NCBI GenBank assembly: GCA_034769895.1
Contig: CM068373.1
Location: 24,290,620-24,354,619 of the forward strand
DNA from: Magicicada septendecula
Taxonomy: Eukaryota; Arthropoda; Insecta; Hemiptera; Cicadidae
Reading direction: 5' to 3'
Length of the DNA: 64,000 bases
How positions within the stretch are numbered: the stretch's first letter is position 1; every line of letters begins with the position of its first letter. Below the pieces are notes generated by a model. The model was not told the DNA's origin. It was given only the letters and a program-made list of their open reading frames with translations, and ran no database searches. Below are positions 28,811-43,529 of the stretch, piece after piece. The translations under genes and the position numbers were made by a program.

Positions 28811-31800
28811 TGGCGCTTACACGTTGTCTTACAGCTCTCTCCTCAACCCAGATATTGGTAGGCTTGCAGTTTCTTTTCTTCTCCTCAGATTGCTATGTGG
28901 AATCCAAACATCTGCACAAACGGGACTATCTGATTGGCGCGTACACGCTGTCCTACAGCCCTCTTCTCAACCCAGATATTGGTAGGCTTGCAGTTTCTTT
29001 CCTTCTCCTCAGATTGCTATGTGGAATCCAAACATCTTCACAAACGGGACTATCTGATTGGCGCGTACACGCTGTCCTACAGCCCTCTTCTCAACCCAGA
29101 TATTGGTAGGCTTACAGTTACTTTTCTTCTCCTCAGATTGCTACGTCGAATCCAAACATCTTCACAAACGGGACATTCTGACTGGCGCGTACACGCTGTC
29201 CTACAGCTCTCTCCTCAACCCAGATATTGGTAGGCTTGCAGTTTCTTTCCTTCTCCTCAGATTGCTACGTCGAATCCAAACATCTTCACGAACGGGACAA
29301 TCTGAATGGCGCGCAAACGCTGTCCTACAGCTATATTCTTCTTCTTCTTCTTCTTCTTTTTTCTTTCTCCTCACATTGCTACGTCTAATCCAAACACCTT
29401 CACGAACGGGACAAACTGATTGGCGCGTACACGCTGTACTAGAGCTATATACTTCTCCTTCTTCTTTTTTTTTTGTTCTCAGATTGCTAATTCGAATCCA
29501 AACATCTTCACAAACGGCACAATCTGATTGGCGCTTACACGTTGTCTTACAGCTCTCTCCTCAACCCAGATATTGGTAGGCTTGCAGTTTCTTTCCTTCT
29601 CCTCAGATTGCTATGTCAAATCCAAACATCTTCACAAACGGGACAATCTGAATGGCGCGCAAACGCTGTCCTACAGCTATATTCTTCTTCTTCTTCTTCT
29701 TCTTTTTTCTTTCTCCTCACATTGCTACGTCTAATCCAAACACCTTCACGAACGGGACAAACTGATTGGCGCGTACACGCTGTACTAGAGCTATATACTT
29801 CTCCTTCTTCTTTTTTTTTTCTTCTCCTCAGATTGCTAATTCGAATCCAAACATCTTCACAAACGGCACAATTTGATTGGCGCTTACACGTTGTCTTACA
29901 GCTCTCTCCTCAACCCAGATATTGGTAGGCTTGCAGTTTCTTTTCTTCTCCTCAGATTGCTATGTCGAATCCAAACATCTTCACAAACGGGACTATCTGA
30001 TTGGCGCGTACACGCTGTCCTTCAGCCCTCTTCTCAACCCAGATATTGGTAGGCTTGCAGTTTCTTTCCTTCTCCTCAGATTGCTACGTCAAATCCAAAC
30101 ATCTTCACAAACGGGACAATCTGATTGGCGCGTACACGCTGTCCTACAGCCCTCTCCTCAACCCAGATATTGGTAGGCTTGCTGTTTCTTTCCTTCTCCT
30201 CAGATTGCTATGTCAAATCCAAACATCTTCACAAACGGGACAATCTGAATGGCGCGCAAACGCTGTCCTACAGCTATATTCTTCTTCTTCTTCTTCTTTT
30301 TTCTTTCTACTCACATTGCTACGTCTAATCCAAACATCTTCACGAACGGGACAAACTGATTGGGGCGTACACGCTTTACTAGAGCTATATACTTCTCCTT
30401 CTTCTTTTTTTTTTCTTCTCCTCAGATTGCTAATTCGAATCCAAACATCATCACAAACGGCACAATCTGATTGGCGCTTACACGTTGTCTTACAGCTCTC
30501 TCCTCAACCCAGATATTGGTAGGCTTGCAGTTTCTTTTCTTCTCGTCAGATTGCTATGTCGAATCCAAACAACTTCACAAACGGGACTATCTGATTGGCG
30601 CGTACACGCTGTCCTACAGCCCTCTTCTCAACCCAGATATTGGTAGGCTTGCAGTTTCTTTCCTTCTCCTCAGATTGCTATGTGGAATCTAAACATCTTC
30701 ACAAACGGGACAATCTGATTGGCGCGTACACGCTGTCCTACAGGCCTCTCCTCAACCCAGATATTGGTAGGCTTGCAGTTTCTTTTCTTCTCCTCAGATT
30801 GCTATGAAGAATCCAAACATCTTCACAAACGGGACTATCTGATTGGCGCGTACACGCTGTCCTACAGCCCTCTTCTCAACCCAGATATTGGTAGGCTTGC
30901 AGTTTCTTTCCTTCTCCTCAGATTGCTACGTCAAATCCAAACGTCTTCACAAACGGGACAATCTGATTGGCGCGTACACGCTGTCCTACAGCCCTCTCCT
31001 CAACCCAGATATTGGTAGCTTTGCAGTTTCTTTTCTTCTCCTCAGATTGCTACGTCGAATCCAAACATCTTCACAAAGGGGACAATCTGACTGGCGCGTA
31101 CACGCTGTCCTACAGCTTTCTCCTCAACCCAGATATTGGTAGGCTTGCAGTTTCTTTTCTTCTCCTCAGATTGCTACGTCGAATCCAAACACCTTCACAA
31201 ACGGGACAATCATAATGGCGCGCAAACGCTGTCCTACAGCTATATTCTTCTTCTTCTTCTTCTTTTTTCTTTCTCCTCACATTGCTACGTCTAATCCAAA
31301 CATCTTCACGAACGGGACAAACTGATTGGCGCGTACACGCTGTACTATAGCTATATACTTATCCTACTTCTTTTTTTTTTCTTCTCCTCAGATTGCTAAT
31401 TCGAATCCAAACATCTTCACAAACGGCACAATCTGATTGGCGCTTACACGTTGTCTTACAGCTCTCTCCTCAACCCAGATATTGGTAGGCTTGCAGTTTC
31501 TTTTCTTCTCCTCAGATTGCTATGTCGAATCCAAACATCTTCACAAACGGGACTATCTGATTGGCGCGTACACGCTGTCCTACAGCCCTCTTCTCAACCC
31601 AGATATTGGTAGGCTTGCAGTTTCTTTTCTTCTCCTCAGATTGCTACGTCGAATCCAAACATCTTCACAAACGGGACAATCTGACTGGCGCGTACACGCT
31701 GTCCTACAGCTCTCTCCTCAACCCAGATATTGGTAGGCTTGCAGTTTCTTTCCTTCTCCTCAGATTGCTACGTCAAATCCAAACATCTTCACAAACGGGA

Positions 31801-32993
31801 CAATCTGAATGGCGCGCAAACGCTGTCCTACAGCTATATTCTTCTGCTTCTTCTTCTTTTTTCTTTCTCCTCACATTGCTGCGTCTAATCCAATCATCTT
31901 CACGAACGGGACAAACTGATTGGCGCGTACACGCTGTACTAGAGCTATATACTTATCCTTCTTCTTTTTTTTTCTTCTCCTCAGATTGCTAATTCGAATC
32001 CAAACATCTTCACAAACGGCACAATCTGATTGGCGCTTACACGTTGTCTTACAGCTCTCTCCTCAACCCAGATATTGGTAGGCTTGCAGTTTCTTTTCTT
32101 CTCCTCAGATTGCTATGTCGAATCCAAACATCTTCACAAACGGGACTATCTGATTGGCGCGTACACGCTGTCCTACAGCCCTCTTCTCAACCCAGATATT
32201 GGTAGGCTTGCATTTTCTTTTCTTCTCCACAGATTGCTACGTCGAATCCAAACATCTTCACAAACGGGACAATCTGACTGGCGCGTACACGCTGTCTTAC
32301 AGCTCTCTCCTCAACCCAGATATTGGTAGGCTTGCAGTTTATTTCCTTCTCCTCAGATTGCTACGTCGAATCCAAACATCTTCACAAACGGGACAATCTG
32401 AATGGCGCGCAAACGCTGTCCTACAGCTATATTCTTCTTCTTCTTCTCCTTTTTTCTTTCTCCTCACATTGCTACGTCTAATCCAAACACCTTCACGAAC
32501 GGGACAAACTGATTGGCGCGTACACGATGTACTAGAGCTATATACTTCTCCTTCTTCTTTTTTTTTTCTTCTCCTCAGATTGCTAATTCGAATCCAAACA
32601 TCTTCACAAACGGCACAATCTGATTGGCGCTTACGCGTTGTCTTACAGCTTTCTCCTCAACCCAGATATTGGTAGGCTTGCAGTTTCTTTTCTTCTCCTC
32701 AGATTGCTATGTGGAATCCAAACATCTTCACAAACGGGACAATCTGATTGGCGCGCAAACGCTGTCCTACAGCTATATTCATCTTCTTCTTTTTTCTTTC
32801 TCCTCACATTGCTACGTCTAATCCAAACATCTTCACGAACGGGACAAACTGATTGGCGCGTACACGCTGTACTAGAGCTATATACTTCTCCTTCTTCTTT
32901 TTTTTTTCTTCTCCTCAGATTGCTAATTCGAATACAAACATCTTCACGAACGGGACAAACTGATTGGCGCGCACACGCTGTCCTACAGCTATA

Positions 32994-33095
32994 TTCTTCT
33001 TCTTCTTCTTTTTCTTCTTCTTCTTCTTCTTCTTCTTCTTCTTCTTCTTCTTCTTCTTCTTCTTCTTCTTCTTCTTCTTCTTCTTCTTCTTCTTC
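32994..33095 (+). repeat. TTC/GAA expansion 1 in the satellite
   Basis: About 102 bp of TTC repeats with one extra-T interruption near the left end. It sits in the T1 linker position after GTCCTACAGCTATA. The right flank TCTCCTTATTTTTCC is shared with the other expansions, which indicates one ancestral insertion copied around the array. Confidence 0.95.
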
Positions 33096-36000
33096 TCTCC
33101 TTATTTTTCCTTCTCCTCAGATTGCTACGTCGAATCCAAACATCTTCACAAACGGGACAATCTGACTGGCGCGTACACGCTGTCCTACAGCTCTCTCCTC
33201 AACCCAGATATTGGTAGGCTTGCAGTTTCTTTCCTTCTCCTCAGATTGCTACGTCAAATCCAAACATCTTCACAAACGGGACAATCTGAATGGCGCGCAA
33301 ACGCTGTCCTACAGCTATATTCTTCTTCTTCTTCTTCTTTTTTCTTTCTCCTCACATTGCTGCGTCTAATCCAAACATCTTCACGAACGGGACAAACTGA
33401 TTGGCGCGTACACGCTGTACTAGAGATATATACTTCTCCTTCTTCTTTTTTTTTTTTTCTTCTCCTCAGATTGCTAATTCGAATCCAAACATCTTCACAA
33501 ACGGCACAATCTGATTGGCGCTTACACGTTGTCTTACAGCTCTCTCCTCAACCCAGATATTGGTAGGCTTGCAGTTTCTTTTCTTCTCCTCAGATTGCTA
33601 TGTAGAATCCAAACATCTTCACAAACGGGACTATCTGATTGGCGCGTACACGCTGTCCTACAGCCCTCTTCTCAACCCAGATATTGGTAGGCTTGCAGTT
33701 TCTTTCCTTCTCCTCAGATTGCTACGTCGAATCCAAACATCTTCACAAACGGGACAATCTGACTGGCGCGTACACGCTGTCCTACAGCTTTCTCCTCAAC
33801 CCAGATATTGGTAGGCTTGCAGTTTCTTTCCTTCTCCTCAGATTGCTATGTCAAATCCAAACATCTTCACAAACGGGACAATCTGAATGGCGCGCAAACG
33901 CTGTCCTACAGCTATATTCTTCTTCTTCTTCTTCTTTTTTCTTTCTCCTCACATTGCTACGTCTAATCCAAACATCTTCACGAACGGGACAAACTGATTG
34001 GCGCGTACACGCTGTACTAGAGCTATATACTTATCCTTCTTCTTTTTTTTTTCTTCTCCTCAGATTGCTAATTCGAATCCAAACATCTTCACAAACGGCA
34101 CAATCTGATTGGCGCTTACACGTTGTCTTACAGCTGTCTCCTCAACCCAGATATTGGTAGGCTTGCAGTTTCTTTTCTTCTCCTCAGATTGCTATGTCGA
34201 ATCCAAACATCTTCACAAACGGGACTATCTGATTGGCGCGTACACGCTGTCCTACAGCCCTCTTCTCAACCCAGATATTGGTAGGCTTGCATTTTCTTTT
34301 CTTCTCCACAGATTGCTACGTCGAATCCAAACATCTTCACAAACGGGACAATCTGACTGGCGCGTACACGCTGTCCTACAGCTCTCTCCTCAACCCAGAT
34401 ATTGGTAGGCTTGCAGTTTCTTTCCTTCTCCTCAGATTGCTACGTCAAATCCAAACATCTTCACAAACGGGACAATCTGAATGGCGCGCAAACGCTGTCC
34501 TACAGCTATATTCTTCTTCTTCTTCTTCTTTTTTCTTTCTCCTCACATTGCTGCGTCTAATCCAAACATCTTCACGAACGGGACAAACTGATTGGCGCGT
34601 ACACGCTGTACTAGAGCTATATACTTCTCCTTCTTCTTTTTTTTTCTTCTCCTCAGATTGCTAATTCGAATCCAAACATCTTCACAAACGGCACAATCTG
34701 ATTGGCGCTTACACGTTGTCTTACAGCTCTCTCCTCAACCCAGATATTGTTAGGCTTGCAGTTTCTTTTCTTCTCTTCAGATTGCTATGACGAATCCAAA
34801 CATCTTCACAAACGGGACTATCTGATTGGCGCGTACACTCTGTCCTACAGCCCTTTTCTCAACCCAGATATTGGTAGGCTTGCAGTTTCTTTTCTTCTCC
34901 TCAGATTGCTATGTGGAATCCAAACATCTTCACAAACGGGACTATCTGATTGGCGCGTACACGCTGTCCTACAGCCCTCTTCTCAACCCAGATATTGGTT
35001 GGCTTGCAGTTTCTTTTCTTCTCCTCAGATTGCTACGTCGAATCCAAACATCTTCACAAACGGGACAATCTGACTGGCGCGTACACGCTGTCCTACAGCT
35101 CTCTCCTCAACCCAGATATTGGTAGGCTTGCAGTTTCTTTCCTTCTCCTCAGATTGCTACGTCGAATCCAAACATCTTCACAAACGGGACAATCTGAATG
35201 GCGCGCAAACGCTGTCCTACAGCTATATTCTTCTTCTTCTTCTTCTTTTTTCTTTCTCCTCACATTGCTACGTCTAATCCAAACACCTTCACGAACGGGA
35301 CAAACTGATTGGCGCGTACACGCTGTACTAGAGCTATATACTTCTCCTTCTTCTTTTTTTTTCTTCTCCTCAGATTGCTAATTCGAATCCAAACATCTTC
35401 ACAAACGGCACAATCTGATTGGCGCTTACACGTTGTCTTACAGCTTTCTCCTCAACCCAGATATTGGTAGGCTTGCCGTTTCTTTTCTTCTCCTCAGATT
35501 GCTATGTGGAATCCAAACATCTTCACAAACGGGACAATCTGATTGGCGCGCAAACGCTGTCCTACAGCTATATTCATCTTCTTCTTTTTTCTTTCTCCTC
35601 ACATTGCTACGTCTAATCCAAACATCTTCACGAACGGGACAAACTGATTGGCGCGTACACGCTGTACTATAGCTATATACTTATCCTTCTTCTTTGTTTT
35701 TTCTTCTCCTCAGATTGCTAATTCGAATCCAAATATCTTCACAAACGGCACAATCTGATTGGCGCTTACACGTTGTCTTACAGCTCTCTCCTCAACCCAG
35801 ATATTGGTAGGCTTGCAGTTTCTTTTCTTCTCCTCAGATTGCTATGTCGAATCCAAACATCTTCACAAACGGGACTATCTGATTGGCGCGTACACGCTGT
35901 CCTACAGCCCTCTTCTCAACCCAGATATTGGTAGGCTTGCATTTTCTTTTCTTCTCCACAGATTGCTACGTCGAATCCAAACATCTTCACAAACGGGACA

Positions 36001-38125
36001 ATCTGACTGGCGCGTACACGCTGTCCTACAGCTCTCTCCTCAACCCAGATATTGGTAGGCTTGCAGTTTCTTTCCTTCTCCTCAGATTGCTACATCAAAT
36101 CCAAACATCTTCACAAACGGGACAATCTGAATGGCGCGCAAACGCTGTCCTACAGCTATATTCTTCTTCTTCTTCATCTTTTTTCTTTCTTCTCACATTG
36201 CTGCGTCTAATCCAAACATCTTCACGAACGGGACAAACTGATTGGCGCGTACACGCTGTACTAGAGCTATATACTTCTCCTTCTTCTTTTTTTTTTCTTC
36301 TCCTCAGATTGCTAATCCGAATCCAAACATCTTCACAAACGGCACAATCTGATTGGCGCTTACACGTTGTCTTACAGCTCTCTCCTCAACCCAGATATTG
36401 GTAGGCTTGCAGTTTCATTTCTTCTCCTCAGATTGCTATGTAGAATCCAAACATCTTCACAAACGGGACTATCTGATTGGCGCGTACACGCTGTCCTACA
36501 GCCCTCTTCTCAACCCAGATATTGGTAGGCTTGCAGTTTCTTTTCTTCTCCTCAGATTGCTACGTCGAATCCAAACATCTTCACAAAAGGGACAATCTGA
36601 CTGGCGCGTACACGCTGTCCTACAGCTCTCTCCTCAACCCAGATATTGGTAGGCTTGCAGTTTCTTTCCTTCTCCTCAGATTGCTACGTCAAATCCAAAC
36701 ATCTTCACAAACGGGACAATCTGAATGGCGCGCAAACGCTGTCCTACAGCTATATTCTTCTTCTTCTTCTTCTTTTTTCTTTCTCCTCACATTGCTGCGT
36801 CTAATCCAATCATCTTCACGAACGGGACAAACTGATTGGCGCGTACACGCTGTACTAGAGCTATATACTTATCCTTCTTCTTTTTTTTTCTTCTCCTCAG
36901 ATTGCTAATTCGAATCCAAACATCTTCAAAAACGGCACAATCTGATTGGCGCTTACACGTTGTCTTACAGCTCTCTCCTCAACCCAGATATTGGTAGGCT
37001 TGCAGTTTCTTTTCTTCTCCACAGATTGCTACGTCGAATCCAAACATCTTCACAAACGGGACAATCTGACTGGCGCGTACACGCTGTCCTACAGCTCTCT
37101 CCTCAACCCAGATATTGGTAGGCTTGCAGTTTCTTTCCTTCTCCTCAGATTGCTACGTCGAATCCAAACATCTTCACAAACGGGACAATCTGAATGGCGC
37201 GCAAACGCTGTCCTACAGCTATATTCTTCTTCTTCTTCTCCTTTTTTCTTTCTCCTCACATTGCTACGTCTAATCCAAACACCTTCACGAACGGGACAAA
37301 CTGATTGGCGCGTACACGATGTACTAGAGCTATATACTTCTCCTTCTTCTTTTTTTTTTCTTCTCCTCAGATTGCTAATTCGAATCCAAACATCTTCACA
37401 AACGGCACAATCTGATTGGCGCTTACACGTTGTCTTACAGCTTTCTCCTCAACCCAGATATTGGTAGGCTTGCAGTTTCTTTTCTTCTCCTCAGATTGCT
37501 ATGTGGAATCCAAACATCTTCACAAACGGGACAATCTGATTGGCGCGCAAACGCTGTCCTACAGCTATATTCATCTTCTTCTTTTTTCTTTCTCCTCACA
37601 TTGCTACGTCTAATCCAAACACCTTCACGAACGGGACAAACTGATTGGCGCGTACACGATGTACTAGAGCTATATACTTCTCCTTCTTCTTTTTTTTTTC
37701 TTCTCCTCAGATTGCTAATTCGAATCCAAACATCTTCACAAACGGCACAATCTGATTGGCGCTTACACGTTGTCTTACAGCTTTCTCCTCAACCCAGATA
37801 TTGGTAGGCTTGCAGTTTCTTTTCTTCTCCTCAGATTGCTATGTGGAATCCAAACATCTTCACAAACGGGACAATCTGATTGGCGCGCAAACGCTGTCCT
37901 ACAGCTATATTCATCTTCTTCTTTTTTCTTTCTCCTCACATTGCTACGTCTAATCCAAACATCTTCACGAACGGGACAAACTGATTGGCGCGTACACGCT
38001 GTACTAGAGCTATATACTTCTCCTTCTTCTTTTTTTTTTCTTCTCCTCAGATTGCTAATTCGAATACAAACATCTTCACGAACGGGACAAACTGATTGGC
38101 GCGAACACGCTGTCCTACAGCTATA

Positions 38126-38222
38126 TTCTTCTTCTTCTTCTTTTTCTTCTTCTTCTTCTTCTTCTTCTTCTTCTTCTTCTTCTTCTTCTTCTTCTTCTTC
38201 TTCTTCTTCTTCTTCTTCTTCT
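38126..38222 (+). repeat. TTC/GAA expansion 2 in the satellite
   Basis: About 97 bp of TTC repeats with the same left-end interruption as the copy at 32994, and the same TCTCCTTATTTTTCC right flank. The two copies are probably from one duplicated block. Confidence 0.95.
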
Positions 38223-39847
38223 CTCCTTATTTTTCCTTCTCCTCAGATTGCTATGTCGAATCCAAACATCTTCACAAACGGGACTATCTGATTGGCGCGT
38301 ACACGCTGTCCTACAGCCCTCTTCTCAACCCAGATATTGGTAGGCTTGCATTTTCTTTTCTTCTCCACAGATTGCTACGTCGAATCCAAATATCTTCACA
38401 AACGGGACAATCTGACTGGCGCGTACACGCTGTCCTACAGCTCTCTCCTCAACCCAGATATTGGTAGGCTTGCAGTTTCTTTCCTTCTCCTCAGATTGCT
38501 ACGTCAAATCCAAACATCTTCACAAACGGGACAATCTGAATGGCGCGCAAACGCTGTCCTACAGCTATATTCTTCTTCTTCTTCTTCTTTTTTCTTTCTC
38601 CTCACATTGCTACGTCTAATCCAAACACCTTCACGAACGGGACAAACTGATTGGCGCGTACACGCTGTACTAGAGCTATATACTTCTCCTTCTTCTTTTT
38701 TTTTCTTCTCCTCAGATTGCTAATTCGAATCCAAACATCTTCACAAACGGCACAATCTGATTGGCGCTTACACGTTGTCTTACAGCTCTCTCCTCAACCC
38801 AGATATTGTTAGGCTTGCAGTTTCTTTTCTTCTCCTCAGATTGCTATGACGAATCCAAACATCTTCACAAACGGGACTATCTGATTGGCGCGTACACTCT
38901 GTCCTACAGCCCTCTTCTCAACCCAGATATTGGTAGGCTTGCAGTTTCTTTTCTTCTCCTCAGATTGCTATGTGGAATCCAAACATCTTCACAAACGGGA
39001 CTATCTGATTGGCGCGTACACGCTGTCCTACAGCCCTCTTCTCAACCCAGATATTGGTTGGCTTGCAGTTTCTTTCCTTCTCCTCAGATTGCTACGTCGA
39101 ATCCAAACATCTTCACAAACGGGACAATCTGACTGGCGCGTACACGCTGTCCTACAGCTCTCTCCTCAACCCAGATATTGGTAGGCTTGCAGTTTCTTTC
39201 CTTCTCCTCAGATTGCTACGTCGAATCCAAACATCTTCACAAACGGGACAATCTGAATGGCGCGCAAACGCTGTCCTACAGCTATATTCTTCTTCTTCTT
39301 CTTCTTTTTTCTTTCTCCTCACATTGCTACGTCTAATCCAAACACCTTCACGAACGGGACAAACTGATTGGCGCGTACACGCTGTACTAGAGCTATATAC
39401 TTCTCCTTCTTCTTTTTTTTTCTTCTCCTCAGATTGCTAATTCGAATCCAAACATCTTCACAAACGGCACAATCTGATTGGCGCTTACACGTTGTCTTAC
39501 AGCTTTCTCCTCAACCCAGATATTGGTAGGCTTGCCGTTTCTTTTCTTCTCCTCAGATTGCTATGTGGAATCCAAACATCTTCACAAACGGGACAATCTG
39601 ATTGGCGCGCAAACGCTGTCCTACAGCTATATTCATCTTCTTCTTTTTTCTTTCTCCTCACATTGCTACGTCTAATCCAAACATCTTCACGAACTGGACA
39701 AACTGATTGGCGCGTACACGCTGTACTAGAGCTATATACTTCTCCTTCTTCTTTTTTTTTTCTTCTCCTCAGATTGCTAATTCGAATACAAACATCTTCA
39801 CGAACGGGACAAACTGATTGGCGCGCACACGCTGTCCTACAGCTATA

Positions 39848-39962
39848 TTCTTCTTCTTCTTCTTCTTCTTCTTCTTCTTCTTCTTCTTCTTCTTCTTCTT
39901 CTTCTTCTTCTTCTTCTTCTTCTTCTTCTTCTTTTTCTTCTTCTTCCTCTTCTTCTTCTTCT
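39848..39962 (+). repeat. TTC/GAA expansion 3 in the satellite
   Basis: About 115 bp, with interruptions (an extra-T unit and a CCT unit) near the right end. Same right flank as the other expansions. Confidence 0.95.
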
Positions 39963-40634
39963 CTCCTTATTTTTCCTTGTCCTCAGATTGCTACGTTGAA
40001 TCCAAACATCTTCACAAACGGGACAATCTGACTGGCGCGTACACGCTGTCCTACAGCTCTCTCCTCAACCCAGATATTGGTAGGCTTGCAGTTTCTTTCT
40101 TTCTCCTCACATTGCTACGTCGAATCCAAACATCTTCACGAACGGGACAATCTGAATGGCGCGCAAACGCTGTCCTACAGCTATATTCTTCTTCTTCTTC
40201 TTCTTTTTTCTTTCTCCTCACATTGCTACGTCTAATCCAAACATCTTCACGAACGGGACAAACTGATTGGCGCGTACACGCTGTACTAGAGCTATATACT
40301 TCTCCTTCTTCTTTTTTTTCTTCTCCTCAGATTGCTAATTCGAATCCAAACATCTTCACAAACGGCACAATCTGATTGGCGCTTACACGTTGTCTTACAG
40401 CTTTCTCCTCAACCCAGATATTGGTAGGCTTGCAGTTTCTTTTCTTCTCCTCAGATTGCTATGTGGAATCCAAACATCTTCACAAACGGGACAATCTGAT
40501 TGGCGCGCAAACGCTGTCCTACAGCTATATTCATCTTCTTCTTTTTTCTTTCTCCTCACATTGCTACGTCTAATCCAAACATCTTCACGAACGGGACAAA
40601 CTGATTGGCGCGTACACGCTGTCCTACAGCTATA

Positions 40635-40746
40635 TTCTTCTTCTTCTTCTTCTTCTTCTTCTTCTTCTTCTTCTTCTTCTTCTTCTTCTTCTTCTTCTTC
40701 TTCTTCTTCTTCTTCTTCTTCTTCTTCTTCTTCTTCTTCTTCTTCT
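40635..40746 (+). repeat. TTC/GAA expansion 4, longest uninterrupted
   Basis: About 112 bp of apparently pure TTC, roughly 37 units, the longest uninterrupted run in the window. The T2-type monomer that normally intervenes before the next unit is missing here. Confidence 0.95.
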
Positions 40747-41785
40747 CTCCTTATTTTTCCTTCTCCTCAGATTGCTACGTCGAATCCAAACATCTTCACA
40801 AACGGGACAATCTGACTGGCGCGTACACGCTGTCCTACAGCTCTCTCCTCAACCCAGATATTGGTAGGCTTGCAGTTTCTTTCCTTCTCCTCAGATTGCT
40901 ACGTCAAATCCAAACATCTTCACAAACGGGACAATCTGAATGGCGCGCAAACGCTGTCCTACAGCTATATTCTTCTTCTTCTTCTTCTTTTTTCTTTCTC
41001 CTCACATTGCTGCGTCTAATCCAAACATCTTCACGAACGGGACAAACTGATTGGCGCGTACACGCTGTACTAGAGATATATACTTCTCCTTCTTCTTTTT
41101 TTTTTCTTCTCCTCAGATTGCTAATTCGAATCCAAACATCTTCACAAACGGCACAATCTGATTGGCGCTTACACGTTGTCTTACAGCTCTCTCCTCAACC
41201 CAGATATTGGTAGGCTTGCAGTTTCTTTTCTTCTCCTCAGTTTGCTATGTAGAATCCAAACATCTTCACAAACGGGACTATCTGATTGGCGCGTACACGC
41301 TGTCCTACAGCCCTCTTCTCAACCCAGATATTGGTAGGCTTGCAGTTTCTTTTCTTCTCCTCAGATTGCTACGTCGAATCCAAACATCTTCACAAACGGG
41401 ACAATCTGACTGGCGCGTACACGCTGTCCTACAGCTTTCTCCTCAACCCAGATATTGGTAGGCTTGCAGTTTCTTTCCTTCTCCTCAGATTGCTATGTCA
41501 AATCCAAACATCTTCACAAACGGGACAATCTGAATGGCGTGCAAACGCTGTCCTACAGCTATATTCTTCTTCTTCTTCTTCTTTTTTCTTTCTCCTCACA
41601 TTGCTACGTCTAATCCAAACATCTTCTCGAACGGGACAAACTGATTGGCGCGTACACGCTGTACTAGAGCTATGTACTTCTCCTTCTTCTTTTTTTTTTC
41701 TTCTCCTCAGATTGCTAATTCGAATATAAACATCTTCACGAACGGGACAAACTGATTGGCGCGCACACGCTGTCCTACAGCTATA

Positions 41786-41828
41786 TTCTTCTTCTTCTTC
41801 TTCTTCTTCTTCTTCTTCTTCTTCTTCT
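41786..41828 (+). repeat. TTC/GAA expansion 5, short
   Basis: About 43 bp of TTC followed by the shared TCTCCTTATTTTT flank. It is the shortest member of the set. Confidence 0.9.
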
Positions 41829-43453
41829 CTCCTTATTTTTTCTTCTCCTCAGATTGCTACGTCGAATCCAAACATCTTCACAAACGGGACAATCTGACTG
41901 GCGCGTACATGCTGTCCTACAGCTCTCTCCTCAACCCAGATATTGGTAGGCTTGCAGTTTCTTTCCTTCTCCTCAGATTGCTACGTCTAATCCAAACATC
42001 TTCACGAACGGGACAATCTGAATGGCGCGCAAACGCTGTCCTACAGCTATATTCTTCTTCTTCTTCTTCTTTTTTCTTTCTCCTCACATTGCTACGTCTA
42101 ATCCAAACACCTTCACGAACGGGACAAACTGATTGGCGCGTACACGCTGTACTAGAGCTATATACTTCTCCTTCTTCTTTTTTTTTTCTTCTCCTCAGAT
42201 TGCTAATTCGAATCCAAACATCTTCACAAACGGCACAATCTGATTGGCGCTTACACGTTGTCTTACATCTCTCTCCTCAACCCAGATATTGGTAGGCTTG
42301 CAGTTTCTTTTCTTCTCCTCAGATTGCTATGTGGAATCCAAACATCTTCACAAACGGGACAATCTGATTGGCGCGTACACGCTGACCTACAGCTCTCTCC
42401 TCAACCCAGATATTCGTAGGTTTGCAGTTCCTTTCCTTCTCTTCAGATTTCTACGTCGAATCCAAACATCTTCACAAACGGGATAATCTGATTGGCGCGC
42501 ACACCCTGTCCTACAGCTATATTCTTCTTCTTCTTCTTTTTTTCTTCTCCACAGATTGCTACGTCGAATCCAAACATCTTTCCAAACGGGACTATATGAT
42601 TGGCGCGTACACGCTGCCCTACAGCTCTCTCCGCAACCCAGATATTGGTAGGCTTGCAGTTTCTTTTCTTCTCCTCAGATTGCTATGTGGAATCCAAACA
42701 TCTTCACAAACGGGACAATCTGATTGGCGCGTACACGCTGACCTACAGCTCTCTCCTCAACCCAGATATTCGTAGGTTTGCAGTTCCTTTCCTTCTCTTC
42801 AGATTTCTACGTCGAATCCAAACATCTTCACAAACGGGACAATCTGAATGGCGCGCAAACGCTGTCCTACAGCTATATTCTTCTTCTTCTTCTTCTTTTT
42901 TCTTTCTCCTCACATTGCTACGTCTAATCCGAACACCTTCACGAACGGGACAAACTGATTGGCGCGTACACGCTGTACTAGAGCTATATACTTCTCCTTC
43001 TTCTTTTTTTTTCTTCTCCTCAGATTGCTAATTCGAATCCAAACATCTTCACAAACGGCACAATCTGATTGGCGCTTACACGTTGTCTTACAGTTCTCTC
43101 CTCAACCCAGATATTGGTAAGCTTGCAGTTTCTTTTCTTCTCCTCAGATTGCTATGTCGAATCCAAACATCTTCACAAACGGGACTATCTGATTGGCGCG
43201 TACACACTGTCCTACATCCCTCTTCTCAACCCAGATATTGGTAGGCTTGCAGTTTCTTTCCTTCTCCTCAGATTGCTATGTCAAATCCAAACATCTTCAC
43301 AAACGGGACAATCTGATTGGCGCGCAAACGCTGTCCTACAGCTATATTCATCTTCTTCTTTTTTCTTTCTCCTCACATTGCTACGTCTAATCCAAACATC
43401 TTCACGAACGGGACAAACTGATTGGCGCGTACACGCTGTACTAGAGCTATATA

Positions 43454-43529
43454 CTTCTTCTTCTTTTTCTTCTTCTTCTTCTTCTTCTTCTTCTTCTTCT
43501 TCTTCTTCTTCTTCTTCTTCTTCTTCTCT
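43454..43529 (+). repeat. TTC/GAA expansion 6, in the T2 linker
   Basis: About 76 bp of TTC repeats preceded by CTAGAGCTATATAC (T2 linker) instead of the T1 linker that precedes the other five, but with the same right flank. This suggests a recombination between linker types inside the pyrimidine tract. Confidence 0.9.
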
